From: an uncultured Muribaculaceae bacterium | GTDB lineage: Bacteria; Bacteroidota; Bacteroidia; Bacteroidales; Muribaculaceae | Assembly (NCBI GenBank): GCA_910585755.1 | Contig: CAJUFH010000006.1 | Span: 7,789-71,788 of the forward strand | Direction: 5' to 3' | Length of the DNA stretch: 64,000 nucleotides | Shown here: positions 7,336-16,293 of the stretch, in pieces | Layout of the letters: each line of letters opens with the position of its first letter | Position numbering within the stretch: the first letter of the stretch is position 1 | Program-made: the position numbers and the translations under genes | The notes under the pieces: model-generated | Told to the model about the DNA's origin: nothing | Databases searched by the model: none | What the model saw: only the letters and a program-made list of their open reading frames with translations

Positions 7336-8793
7336 TCAGAAGCTATAACTTAATCCGATGGCGGGGACGATCGCGTGGACGGCGTAGTCGGCCTTGAAGT
7401 CGACAGTTTCGGGGACGTCGGCCTTGGGATACGCTGGGAGGCCGAGCGGGGTCACGACGGAGTTGTATTTGTCGACCGCCGCGGAATATGCCTGGGCGAA
7501 GCTCTTCTGGTCGATGCGGCCGGTCGCACCCTTGACACCCATCCCTTTGATATACATAAACGCGAGGTCGATCGCGAGCCGCTTTGTCGGGCGGAAGGTC
7601 AGGCCGATCGAAGGCTCGATTTTCGTCATCGCCGGGGTCTCGGGGTTGTAGTAGTCTGTGTCGCAAGGAGAGAGGTCGACCATCAGGCCCGCCCGGAGGT
7701 CGAGCTTCCTGGTAACGCCCCACTGCGCTCCAAGGTGGAAGGTCATCGCGTCGCGGTAGTTTTTCTTGATTTTCTGGTCGAACTTGGAAAGTCCGGCGAA
7801 CTTGATGTCGAGGTAGTCGTATGAGGCCCAGCCGTTGAGCTGCACGTCGGCGGCGATTTCCAGGTTGCCGAGGGGGCGGTAGGCCGCACCGACGGTGAAG
7901 ACGTACGGGCATGGCATCGAGGCCGAGAAGTTGGTGGAGCTCATCTCGTCGAGGCTTTCGCGCAGTACGTTCTGGAGGAAGGGGGAAGCGTCGTAGGAGA
8001 CCGCGGCGTCACCCTTCTTCACCTTCATATCCATTTCGGAGCGGAGTGAGGCGCCGAGGGTCCACTTTTCGTTGATGTTGTACATCAGGCCGACGCTGAA
8101 GCCGAGCGCCAGGTCCGACGTGCCGCTGAGGTTGACCGACGCGGGAGGAATGTTCTTGTCGGCCGGTTCCGCCGGCTTCTCACCGGGATTAGGGCTGCCC
8201 GGTATGAGCTGCGACTGCAACGCCGCGGCCTGCCAGGCGATGTCGCCGAGTTTCGAGGCCATGTCCCAGGTAAGCAGCCCTTTGGAGAGGTTCACGTTAC
8301 CCCAGGAAATCATCAGCCCGGCGCCGATCGAGAACTTTTCCGAGGCGCGCCAGGCGAGCGTCGGCTGCACGGTGAAAACCTGAAGGCTGACCGACTCGCT
8401 GAGCGTAGCCCCGGGCCACGCTTTTCCCCAGTTGATCGACGAGCCGTAGGGGGTGTAGAGCGTAATCCCGGCATAAAGCTCCTCGTAGACGTGGAAGGAA
8501 GCCGCGAAGTTGAATGGCGTGGAGATTTTGTTTGAGGTCTCCCACTGCGTCCCCTCGTGCTTGCAGTACGCGCTCGCCTTTATGGCGCTCATTCCTGCCG
8601 ACACGTCGAGCGTCTTGTCGGTGAAGGCCATAGCCGCCGGGTTGAAAAGCTGGCTTTCCGCGCCGAGCTTGAGGGCCACGCCGGTGTGCCCCATGCCGGT
8701 CTGCCTGGCGCTGAAGGAGTTTACCTGGTAGCCTTCCGCGGCAGCGGAGAGCGCCGCGAGAGCCGCCACAGCGGCGGCCAGAACTTTTTTCAT
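7336..8793 (-). CDS. Outer-membrane transport protein, OmpP1/FadL/TodX family
   Basis: The 485-residue product is a predicted 14-strand outer-membrane barrel for uptake of hydrophobic compounds such as long-chain fatty acids. It has a signal peptide (about 1-19, ending LSAAAEG). The N-terminal hatch has the family pattern SARQTGMGHTGVAL, then ESQLFNPAAMAF (the FadL NPA motif). Aromatic-rich amphipathic strands continue to the C-terminus, which ends in IGLSYSF with the final phenylalanine typical of outer-membrane proteins. It stands alone, with its own promoter at 8850-8819 and a terminator at 7286-7253. Confidence 0.88.
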   Translation of the reverse strand: MKKVLAAAVAALAALSAAAEGYQVNSFSARQTGMGHTGVALKLGAESQLFNPAAMAFTDKTLDVSAGMSAIKASAYCKHEGTQWETSNKISTPFNFAASFHVYEELYAGITLYTPYGSSINWGKAWPGATLSESVSLQVFTVQPTLAWRASEKFSIGAGLMISWGNVNLSKGLLTWDMASKLGDIAWQAAALQSQLIPGSPNPGEKPAEPADKNIPPASVNLSGTSDLALGFSVGLMYNINEKWTLGASLRSEMDMKVKKGDAAVSYDASPFLQNVLRESLDEMSSTNFSASMPCPYVFTVGAAYRPLGNLEIAADVQLNGWASYDYLDIKFAGLSKFDQKIKKNYRDAMTFHLGAQWGVTRKLDLRAGLMVDLSPCDTDYYNPETPAMTKIEPSIGLTFRPTKRLAIDLAFMYIKGMGVKGATGRIDQKSFAQAYSAAVDKYNSVVTPLGLPAYPKADVPETVDFKADYAVHAIVPAIGLSYSF

Positions 8794-8818
8794 AATCGGA
8801 TTTCCGTTAAAATTCCGC

Positions 8819-8850
8819 CAAAGTTACCAATTTTCTCCCAAAACGCCAAA
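8819..8850 (-). promoter_or_regulatory. Bacteroidetes-type promoter of the FadL-like gene
   Basis: On the minus strand TTTG (8850-8847) is followed after 20 nt by TAACTTTG (8826-8819), an exact match to the -33/-7 pattern. The ATG is at 8793, giving a leader of roughly 20 nt. Confidence 0.75.
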
Positions 8851-8912
8851 TTCGCGGCCCTAACCCCCGCGTCCTAAGTCCGGCTATGGCTTTCGCATTG
8901 GCTGATTGGGCA

Positions 8913-10070
8913 TCAGTAGGTATGGCGGAAGTTTTTGATTGAAATCCCGTTTATTTCCGGCAAATCCTCGCCGGTATATATCAGGTTCTTGCTTCCGATC
9001 AATTCGGGATAAGCTTTTTCAAAACTGCGTATCCCCTTGGTGAAATCCGGATGGAAAGTCGATGACGACTTTATTTCGTAGCAGTCGTAAGTATTCCCGT
9101 TTTTTATCAGCAGATCGACTTCTGTGCCGTTGGAATCGCGGTAGAAATAAAGACTGCCATCCCGTCCGGCGTTATAGCCCCTTTTAAGATAGTCTATAAC
9201 AACCATATTCTCAAACAGATGCCCGCGCATCTTGTCGCGGTTAAGAGTCTGAGGCGAGTCTATGTCAAGGAGATACGCGGCGAGTCCGCAATCTGTGAAA
9301 TATATTTTCGGGCTTTTGGTAAGGCGTTTCCGGGTATTGGTGAAAAATGGCGGCAGCAAGTAGACGAGGTATGAGGCCCGGAGCACCGACAACCACGAGT
9401 TGACGGTGTTGACAGCGACACCCAGCTCGTTGGACAGCTCGGAGGCATTGAAAACACTCCCTATGCGGGCCGCACACAATTTCACGAAGCGTTGGAATGT
9501 GTCCAGTTCTCTTACTGCCAGGATGTTGCGTACGTCACGTTCCAAGTACGTCTTGGTATAGTTGGAGTAAAGCATCCTTGCGATATTTTTGCCGCTCCAT
9601 ATTGCGGGATAGAACCCCTTGTATAAGATGGTGTCTGTTGATTCGTCAACGCTAAGATTATTAATCTCGTTTAATGAAAGGGGGAGGAGTTCAAAAACCG
9701 CAGACCTTCCCGCCAGAGACTGAGTGACCGAATGTAACAGTGCGAACTGAGAACTGCCCGTCAGAAAGAATCTGCGTTCAGGATAGTTGTCAACTATTCC
9801 CTGGATATAAGAGAGAAGCTCCGGCGTATGTTGTACTTCGTCGATTATAACTCCGTTCTGAAACTGAGAGAGGAATCCTTTTGGATCTGATTTTACCGCT
9901 TGTCTTACGTCCGGATCCTCCATTGAAAAATATGGCGTTTCGGCGAACAGGTGTCGAAGAATCGTAGATTTGCCTGACTGTCGCGGTCCGGTCAGGGTTA
10001 CTACCGGGAAATATTCTGAAGCTTCTACAATGGCTGAAGCCATCGTGCGCTGAATGTACGTGTCTGTCAT
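8913..10070 (-). CDS. AAA+ ATP-binding protein with C-terminal DUF4143
   Basis: The 385-residue product has a Walker A motif GPRQSGKST at residues 28-36, a Walker B region (GVIIDEVQHTPELL), a sensor segment (RRFFLTGSSQF) and the DUF4143 C-terminal domain with a nuclease-like core (GTEVDLLI, then YEIKSS). These proteins are common, often horizontally mobile, and their role is not settled; an antitoxin- or defence-like role has been suggested. ATG 10070 was chosen because the upstream TTG at 10088 lies in the leader. Base use is clearly more AT-rich than in its neighbours, hinting at transfer. It has its own promoter at 10136-10105. No partner gene is adjacent. Confidence 0.85.
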   Translation of the reverse strand: MTDTYIQRTMASAIVEASEYFPVVTLTGPRQSGKSTILRHLFAETPYFSMEDPDVRQAVKSDPKGFLSQFQNGVIIDEVQHTPELLSYIQGIVDNYPERRFFLTGSSQFALLHSVTQSLAGRSAVFELLPLSLNEINNLSVDESTDTILYKGFYPAIWSGKNIARMLYSNYTKTYLERDVRNILAVRELDTFQRFVKLCAARIGSVFNASELSNELGVAVNTVNSWLSVLRASYLVYLLPPFFTNTRKRLTKSPKIYFTDCGLAAYLLDIDSPQTLNRDKMRGHLFENMVVIDYLKRGYNAGRDGSLYFYRDSNGTEVDLLIKNGNTYDCYEIKSSSTFHPDFTKGIRSFEKAYPELIGSKNLIYTGEDLPEINGISIKNFRHTY

Positions 10071-10104
10071 AACTCGCAATTTATGCAAATTGTCAATTCT
10101 ACTG

Positions 10105-10136
10105 CAAATTTACATAAATTATCCCGAACAACCAAA
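10105..10136 (-). promoter_or_regulatory. Promoter of the AAA+/DUF4143 gene
   Basis: On the minus strand TTTG (10136-10133) and TAAATTTG (10112-10105) are separated by 20 nt, an exact Bacteroidetes -33/-7 pair. The ATG is 35 nt downstream of the -7 box. Confidence 0.75.
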
Positions 10137-10197
10137 TTGACAGGGAGTTAATTTGTCGGGTTAGGGCTGATTGTACCCTTCCATCCGGGTAAATAAT

Positions 10198-10226
10198 AAG
10201 GGTGTATCGGATTATGATACACCCTT
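10198..10226 (-). terminator. Terminator hairpin after the GH106-like fragment
   Basis: AAGGGTGTATC (10198-10208) pairs with GATACACCCTT (10216-10226). In the minus direction TTATTATTT follows, which fits termination of the gene ending at 10268. The neighbouring CCATCCGGGTA at 10181-10191 recurs at 30199-30209. Confidence 0.7.
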
Positions 10227-10267
10227 ATGAGGTTTTGCGACGTCCTTTAAGGGCGTTGGGTCTTGAA

Positions 10268-10900
10268 TTAGAGGGGGAGGAGGAGCAGGCGGGGCTGGGA
10301 GAGCATGCCGGAGGGCTGGAGGGGGGAGTCGGCGCGGAGGGTGCGGACGGGGCAGGAGGTGCGGCGTTCCGCTTCGGGAAGGGTGGTGTCGCCGATCAGG
10401 CGGTTGTTCCAGGTGTTCACAATCCTGATTTCGATTTTGTTGTTCCCTTTACGCAGTGCGTCGGTAATGTCGAGGGTGTAGGGGGCGGTCCATACTCCTC
10501 CGACGAGGGTTCCGTTGACGCGCACCTCGGCCATGTCTCCGACGTTGCCGAGGTCGAGCGTCACGCGGCTCCCTTTCGGGCGCACGGGGAGCTTGGCGTC
10601 GGCGGTGTAGACCATCGTGCCGGAGAAATGGCGGACGAACGGGTCGGCGTTGTCAGTCAGGGAGCCGGGAGTGACCTCTTTGAGTTCGCGGACTTCTCCG
10701 AAGGGGGATTCCAGTCGCAGATTCCATTTTTCCGGGAGCGAGACCCACGGGGCCGCTTCGGGGAAGTTCTCCCCGGAGGCTCCGTCGCGGGCCGCCGGTT
10801 TCTCGAACACGATGAAGAGGCTCTGCCTGGGCGCGAGCTTCATAGGCACGGTTACCGAGGAGTCCGCCGCCAGGGTGAAGCGGGGCAGGAGGCGGCGCGT
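10268..10900 (-). pseudogene. 3' fragment of a GH106-like alpha-L-rhamnosidase
   Basis: About 210 residues are readable from near 10900 to the TAA at 10270-10268. They cover a linker (LPRFTLAADSSVTVPMKLAP, then SLFIVF) and a galactose-binding-like beta-sandwich ending in VRVNGTLVGGVWTAPYTLDI and VNTWNNRLIGDTT. That last motif is typical of the C-terminus of GH106 and related Bacteroidetes glycosidases. A full enzyme would be several hundred residues longer, but upstream the frame meets a stop at 10915-10913 and the DNA becomes the 3' end of another gene on the other strand. With no catalytic part and no plausible start, this is a broken gene. The family call is moderately sure; the truncation is seen directly. 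Confidence 0.65.
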
Positions 10901-10914
10901 TCCGGCCGCCGCCT
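10890..10914. other. Rearrangement junction in a small palindrome
   Basis: AGGCGGCG (10890-10897) is repeated inverted as CGCCGCCT (10907-10914). To its left lies the 3' end of a minus-strand gene and to its right the 3' end of a plus-strand gene, both missing their 5' parts here. This is one product expected from an inversion with breakpoints inside two same-strand genes, or from a chimeric assembly. Confidence 0.6.
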
Positions 10915-11177
10915 ACGCCCTCAACAAGGTGCGCCGCCTTTCCGCGATCGAGACCCTCATATGGCACGCTATCGCCGACAACGATGTCGAGGGGACCCTT
11001 AACCTGGGGCTGCACTACGGCAAGTTCGACACCCAGCACGGCTCCTACGCTCCCAAGCCCTCCTGGTATGTCTACCAGGCGTTCGGTACCCCGAACGAGA
11101 GTGCCGTGCTCGACCCCTACAAACGACTGATCGGCATCGACGACTGGGACGACATCATCCACCCCGTCAACGACTGA
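10902..11177 (+). pseudogene. 3' fragment of a DUF5722-like protein
   Basis: The plus frame from about 10902 reads AAAYALNKVRRLSAIETLIW, then a GTLNLGLHYG segment, then PKPSWYVYQAFGT and finally IGIDDWDDIIHPVND before its stop. This looks like the last 90 or so residues of a DUF5722-type exported protein found near glycan-degrading genes. The frame stays open back to 10617, but that upstream part is only antisense of the GH106-like fragment. The fragment ends 40 nt before the first SusC of PUL 1, so the intact gene was probably the first gene of that operon. The family name is recalled from pattern and is moderately sure. Confidence 0.55.
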
Positions 11178-11217
11178 GCCCTCAGCCAACCGCCAAACCA
11201 AGAAACCAATCACATTC

Positions 11218-14200
11218 ATGAAAAAACATAGTCTGACCTCAAAACTGGCGCTGGTACTGACGGCCGCCGCCATTGCCGTCGTCCCGGTATCGGCCGCGGC
11301 GGACCCGCTCCCCGCGCAGCAAGCCTCGCAGGCCCCGGCGGCGTCGGTAGTCTCCGGCATCGTGGTCGACGAGAACGGCGAGCCCCTGACCGGCGTTACG
11401 GTCGCGGAGAAAGGGAAGCCGTCCAACGCCACTATGACGAATCTCGACGGCGAGTTCCGCCTGGGAGTGCGTCCCGGCGCGTCAATCCGCGTTTCCTACG
11501 TGGGCTACGTTCCCCGCGAGGTTTCAACCAAGGGAGCGCGCCCGGGATTCAAAATCGCGATGCAGCCCGACGACAACGTGCTCGACGAGGTTGTAGTCGT
11601 TGGCTACGGAGCGCAGAAGAAAGTCTCCGTGACCGGTTCGGTAGCCTCGATCAAGACCGACGACATTAAGAAGAACGCCGCCCCCAACCTGGCAGCGACC
11701 CTCTCGGGACGCCTCCCGGGCCTGGCGACGATGCAGACGACAGGACGCCCGGGCGCCGACGAGGTGACGATGTACCTCCGCGGCGCGGGTACCGTCAACG
11801 GCTCCAACCCCCTGATACTGATTGACGGGGTGCCGCGCGACGGCATCGGCCACCTCGACCCAAACGAGGTGGAGTCGGTGACGGTGCTGAAGGATGCCTC
11901 CGCGACCGCGGTCTTCGGTGTCCGCGGCGCGAACGGCGTGATTCTCGTAACCACCCGCCGCGGCCAGGCCGGCACGATGGAGCTTAGCGCCTCCTTCGAC
12001 TACTCCCTCCAGCGGTTCACCACCTCGACAGACCGCATCCACTCCTGGGAGTTCGCCGAGCTGCGCAACGAGGCGTTCCTCAACGACAACCCCGGAGGGG
12101 AGGCCCCCTACACCCCGTATATGATCGAGATGTACCGCAACGGCAAGAACCGGGTCTTCTATCCCGACGTCTACCCGATGGACTACTTCTTCAAGAAATG
12201 GGCCCCGCAGATACGCGCCAATCTCAACATGAACGGCGGCAGCGACCGTATGACTTACTTCGTCAACGTCGGCTATGTAGGGCAGTCAGGCCAGTTCAAG
12301 ACCGAGGACTCCAAAGAGCTCGGCTACGATCCCTCCTACAATATGAACCGCTACACCTTCCGCTCGAACGTCGACGTCAACCTGGCTTCGAACCTCAAGC
12401 TGTCGGTCAACCTGGCCTCGTATCTAGAGAAGGTCAACTCACCCCAGGCAACCGACCTCTACGGCGGAAACGTGGAATCAATGACCGCCGACCTCTTCGC
12501 CCGCGCGATTTCGATGCCTCCGACCTCCCAGGGCCCGCTGACCGTAGGGGGTTACTTCACTCCCGACGGCACCCCGGTACCGGCCGGAAAGGTGGTGTCG
12601 CCGAGCGATGTCTCCGACCCGAAGGACAACAAGTTCGCCGATATGAACTACCGCGGCTACCAGCGTTCGACCAACCTGAGCCTCAATTCGTCGGTGATTC
12701 TCGACTGGGGGCTTGACTTCATCACCAAGGGACTGAGCACCAAATTCATGGTCTCCTTCGACGCGTTCTCGACAACCACCACTTCGGCCTCCCGCATGTA
12801 TGACCTCTACCAGGCTTACCCGGCCAGGAATCCCGGGGATGAATGTACATATATGGCCATACGCCTGAATCAGAACGACGTGCTCTCGTCCCCCAGGCGT
12901 TCGAGCGCATCGAACTACTACCTCAACCTCCAGTACTCGATAAACTACGCCCGCACTTTCGGCCTCAACCGCGTGACGGCCATGGCACTCGTGCAGCGCG
13001 ACAACTGGCAGACCTCCGCGCCCGACCTCCCCTATAACATGCTCGGCTTCTCGGGGCGCGTCACATACGATTTCGACTCCCGCTACCTGGCCGAAATCAA
13101 CGTTGGTTACAACGGCTCGGAACAGTTCAGCCGCAAGCACCGTTTCGGATTCTTCCCGGCCTTCTCGGCTGGATGGGTGGCGTCCAACGAGGCGTTCTTC
13201 CCCCGCAACCGGGTGCTGACCCACCTCAAGCTCCGCGGCTCCGTCGGCAAGGTCGGCAACGACAAGCTCGGTGCCTCCAGGTTCCTCTACCTCTCCTCGA
13301 TTACGATGGGTGGCGGCACTATCCCCTCCCTGGGGCGCGGCCAGGCCGTGTATATCGGCAAAATCGGCAACGAGGACCTTACCTGGGAGACCGCCATCAA
13401 GCAGAACTACGGAATTGACTTCAAGTTTTTCGACAACCTCTCGCTCTCGTTCGACTACTTTACCGAGAAGCGCGACGACATCCTGATTACCCGTGGCACT
13501 GTCCCGGCCCTCCAGGGTGTCCCCTTAGGGGACCTTCCGAAGGTCAACATGGGCAAAATCGACAACTCTGGCTTCGAGATTGACGGCCGATATACCAACC
13601 GTTTCGGCGAGTTCCTGGTATCGGTCAACGGCAACTTCGGCTACAACAAGAACAAGATTGTGGAAATCGACGAGGCGCGGCTGAGCGAGGACTACGCCTG
13701 CCGCTACCGCCAGACCGGCTACAGCGTCGGACAGCAGTTCGGCTATACCATCGACAGGTCAAACGGCAACGGGTTCATCAACACCCCCGAGGAACTCGAA
13801 TGGGCGAAGAAGGCCTACAAGATGGGCACTCCCCGCATGGGCGACTTCCTTTACAAGGATGTCAACGGCGACGGCGAGATTAACGACAAAGACTATCTCC
13901 CGATCGGTTACAGCAACATTCCCCGGATTACCTACGGTTTCGGCGGTTCGGTCGAATGGCGCGGCATCGACTTCTCGGTGTTCTTCTCCGGCCTGGCCAA
14001 AGCGTCGCGCCTCTACAACTCCTGGGGAGTCAGCGAGACCGTCGGCACCGGTTACTTCAACGAGCAGCACCTCCACGCCTGGACCCCCGAACGCTACGCC
14101 GCCGGGGAGGAAATCTCCTGGCCCGCGCTGGGTACTGTCGCCAACGTCAGCATGCAGCCCAACGACTTCTTCATCATGGACCGCAGCTTCCTGCGCCTGA

Positions 14201-14400
14201 AGAGCATCGAGCTGGGCTACTCCCTCCCGCAGAAGTGGCTAAAGAAAATCGGCATGACGACCTGCCGCTTCCACGTCAGCGGCAACAACCTCGTGACCTG
14301 GAAGAAAATCAAGCAGAAAACCATCGACCCCGAACAGTATTGGGAAGCGTCGTACCCGCTTAACAAGCTCGTGAACTTCGGCGTGAACTTAGTATTCTAA
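11218..14400 (+). CDS. SusC/RagA-family TonB-dependent outer-membrane transporter (PUL 1, first)
   Basis: The 1060-residue product imports oligosaccharides across the outer membrane with a SusD lid. It has a signal peptide (about 1-27), a carboxypeptidase-regulatory-like domain (about 43-120: GIVVDENGEPLTGVTV), a TonB box (DEVVVVGYGAQKK), a plug domain with LIDGVPRDGIGHLDPNEVES and GVRGANGVILVTTRRG, and a C-terminal barrel ending in VNFGVNLVF. Length and layout are normal. The SusD partner starts 24 nt downstream. Only 40 nt separate it from the truncated DUF5722-like fragment and no promoter is seen there, so the operon's native promoter was probably lost or moved by the rearrangement at 10.89 kb. 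Confidence 0.95.
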   Translation: MKKHSLTSKLALVLTAAAIAVVPVSAAADPLPAQQASQAPAASVVSGIVVDENGEPLTGVTVAEKGKPSNATMTNLDGEFRLGVRPGASIRVSYVGYVPREVSTKGARPGFKIAMQPDDNVLDEVVVVGYGAQKKVSVTGSVASIKTDDIKKNAAPNLAATLSGRLPGLATMQTTGRPGADEVTMYLRGAGTVNGSNPLILIDGVPRDGIGHLDPNEVESVTVLKDASATAVFGVRGANGVILVTTRRGQAGTMELSASFDYSLQRFTTSTDRIHSWEFAELRNEAFLNDNPGGEAPYTPYMIEMYRNGKNRVFYPDVYPMDYFFKKWAPQIRANLNMNGGSDRMTYFVNVGYVGQSGQFKTEDSKELGYDPSYNMNRYTFRSNVDVNLASNLKLSVNLASYLEKVNSPQATDLYGGNVESMTADLFARAISMPPTSQGPLTVGGYFTPDGTPVPAGKVVSPSDVSDPKDNKFADMNYRGYQRSTNLSLNSSVILDWGLDFITKGLSTKFMVSFDAFSTTTTSASRMYDLYQAYPARNPGDECTYMAIRLNQNDVLSSPRRSSASNYYLNLQYSINYARTFGLNRVTAMALVQRDNWQTSAPDLPYNMLGFSGRVTYDFDSRYLAEINVGYNGSEQFSRKHRFGFFPAFSAGWVASNEAFFPRNRVLTHLKLRGSVGKVGNDKLGASRFLYLSSITMGGGTIPSLGRGQAVYIGKIGNEDLTWETAIKQNYGIDFKFFDNLSLSFDYFTEKRDDILITRGTVPALQGVPLGDLPKVNMGKIDNSGFEIDGRYTNRFGEFLVSVNGNFGYNKNKIVEIDEARLSEDYACRYRQTGYSVGQQFGYTIDRSNGNGFINTPEELEWAKKAYKMGTPRMGDFLYKDVNGDGEINDKDYLPIGYSNIPRITYGFGGSVEWRGIDFSVFFSGLAKASRLYNSWGVSETVGTGYFNEQHLHAWTPERYAAGEEISWPALGTVANVSMQPNDFFIMDRSFLRLKSIELGYSLPQKWLKKIGMTTCRFHVSGNNLVTWKKIKQKTIDPEQYWEASYPLNKLVNFGVNLVF

Positions 14401-14424
14401 CCCTCTCCTTATCAAGCAACCGCA

Positions 14425-16260
14425 ATGAAATTCAAAACATACATGACACGCCTCCTGCTGGCGTCGGGCCTTCTGATGGGAACGGCGGCGTGCAGCGACG
14501 TCCTCGACGAGGCCCCCGACGGCTCCATGGAGTTCGCCGACATCTTCAAGGACCCCGACAAGACGGCGGCGTTCCTCAATACCTGCTACAACAGCCTCCC
14601 TCAGAAAGGATATTACTACTGGGGCTGGGAAACGATACCCAACGCCCTGAGCGACGACGGATGGTCGAACTGGGATTTCGCCGGTGAGCCGGTCGGCCAG
14701 ATTTACGCCGGCAAAGGCTCCGCCGCCGAGCACCCTATCCCTGACTGGGCTCCGAAATTCGGCGGTATGGGAAACAACGAGGATTTCTGGAACCGCTACT
14801 GGCAGCAGATCCGTTACTGCACCCTCTTCATCGAGAACATCGACAACGCCGCGGTGCGCTCCGAAGCCGAGCGCGACCGTATGAGGGCCGAGGCCCATGT
14901 GCTCCGCGCCTATTTCTACTCCGAGCTTGTCAAGTGGTACGGGCAGGTGCCCGTGATGGAGAACTCCGTGTCCTTCGACGCCGATTTCTCCGGCCTTCGA
15001 CGTGCCTCGGTCTACGATGTCGCGAAATTTATCGAGACGGACTGCGACTTCGCGATTTACTCCGACAACCTCCCCTGGCGTATCACCTCCGCCTCCGAGG
15101 CTACCCGCGCCACAAAAGCCCTCGCCTGGACTCTCAAATCGAAAATGATGCTTTTCGCCGCTTCACCCCTCTTCAACGAGGGTGAGGACCATTGGGAGGA
15201 AGCCTACCAGGTCAATCTCAAGGCCGTGGCAGCGCTTAAGGAGAACGGCTACGAGCTTTTCACGCGCTGTACCAACCCCAATACCTTCGGCACGGGCGCG
15301 GCCGCGGCTATCCGCCAGCTTATCAACACCGAGGCCGATTACGCCGCCGAGCCGCGTGACCGCGAGACGATTTGGCAGGGGCACGGATATACCTGTTTCG
15401 TATGGCATATCGGAGGCATAGGCTCCGGCATGGACGGAACGTATTCCGCCGGGACGGCCCCAACCCAGGAGCTGAACGACGCCTTCAACACTACCGACGG
15501 TGAACCGGTGCTCGATCTCGCCAGGCCGTACCTCGACGAGCGCCATCTCCAGCCCAACTACAATCCCCGCAGTTGCTACGACCCCAAGAACCCGTATGCC
15601 AACCGCGACCCCCGAATGGCCGAGACAATGGTCTACAACGGTGCGCAGTACAAGTACGCCGGACAGACCTACACCTGCGAGACATTCGAGGGGGGCAAAA
15701 ACCATATCGACCTGGGACAGACCGACGACTATACCCGCACGGGCTATTACCACTGCAAATACATCCAGCCCGGCGCCGGAGACGGTATCCAGTTTAACGT
15801 GCAGACTCCCCCCTGGAAGTATTTCCGGCTGGCCGAGGTGATTCTCAACCTGGCTGAGGCCGCGGCAGAGGCCGGACACCTCGACGACGCCAAGGACGCC
15901 GTCGACGAAATCCGCGCCCGAGTGGGGATGCCGGCCCTCCCCTCCGGCCTCAGCCGCGAGGCGATGGTGCTCCGCGTCCGCAACGAGCGCCGAGTTGAGC
16001 TGGCCTGGGAGGAGAACCGCTATTTCGACATGCGCCGCTGGCACCTCCCCGAAGAGGATATGCACTACGAGGCATCGTACCTTACCGGCCTGCGCCCTGA
16101 GAAGCAGCCCGACGGCTCGTTCATCTACACCCGCTACAACATCTGGGAAAATCCCCGCGGCGGGGCCGAGGCGCGCGACAAGCTCCTCCCGATTCCCTTG
16201 CAGGAGAGCGCCCGCCTCGAGGCGGTGACCGGCGCGAAATGGCAGAACCCCGGCTGGTAA
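14425..16260 (+). CDS. SusD/RagB-family glycan-binding lipoprotein (PUL 1, first)
   Basis: The 611-residue surface lipoprotein forms the hinged lid on its SusC partner. The signal peptide ends in a lipobox (GTAAC, cysteine near residue 23). The family's helical TPR scaffold shows as YFYSELVKWYGQVPVM, a substrate-facing middle part, and the C-terminal SusD block with VDEIRARVGMPALP, VRNERRVELAWEENRYFDMRRW and a terminal WQNPGW. The gene follows its SusC by 24 nt and precedes the second SusC by 33 nt. The ligand cannot be read from sequence; neighbours suggest an arabinose- or galactose-bearing plant glycan. Confidence 0.94.
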   Translation: MKFKTYMTRLLLASGLLMGTAACSDVLDEAPDGSMEFADIFKDPDKTAAFLNTCYNSLPQKGYYYWGWETIPNALSDDGWSNWDFAGEPVGQIYAGKGSAAEHPIPDWAPKFGGMGNNEDFWNRYWQQIRYCTLFIENIDNAAVRSEAERDRMRAEAHVLRAYFYSELVKWYGQVPVMENSVSFDADFSGLRRASVYDVAKFIETDCDFAIYSDNLPWRITSASEATRATKALAWTLKSKMMLFAASPLFNEGEDHWEEAYQVNLKAVAALKENGYELFTRCTNPNTFGTGAAAAIRQLINTEADYAAEPRDRETIWQGHGYTCFVWHIGGIGSGMDGTYSAGTAPTQELNDAFNTTDGEPVLDLARPYLDERHLQPNYNPRSCYDPKNPYANRDPRMAETMVYNGAQYKYAGQTYTCETFEGGKNHIDLGQTDDYTRTGYYHCKYIQPGAGDGIQFNVQTPPWKYFRLAEVILNLAEAAAEAGHLDDAKDAVDEIRARVGMPALPSGLSREAMVLRVRNERRVELAWEENRYFDMRRWHLPEEDMHYEASYLTGLRPEKQPDGSFIYTRYNIWENPRGGAEARDKLLPIPLQESARLEAVTGAKWQNPGW

Positions 16261-16293
16261 CACATATATTCCCCAAATCATCAGTTTCCTACC

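Noticed and set aside
10617..10901. N-terminal extension of the plus-strand frame ending at 11177
   Set aside because: This part is only the antisense of the GH106-like fragment; likeness to a real protein begins at about 10902.
10268..11177. Insertion sequence or transposon at the scar
   Set aside because: No transposase, terminal repeats or target duplication are visible; only two gene fragments and a small palindrome.
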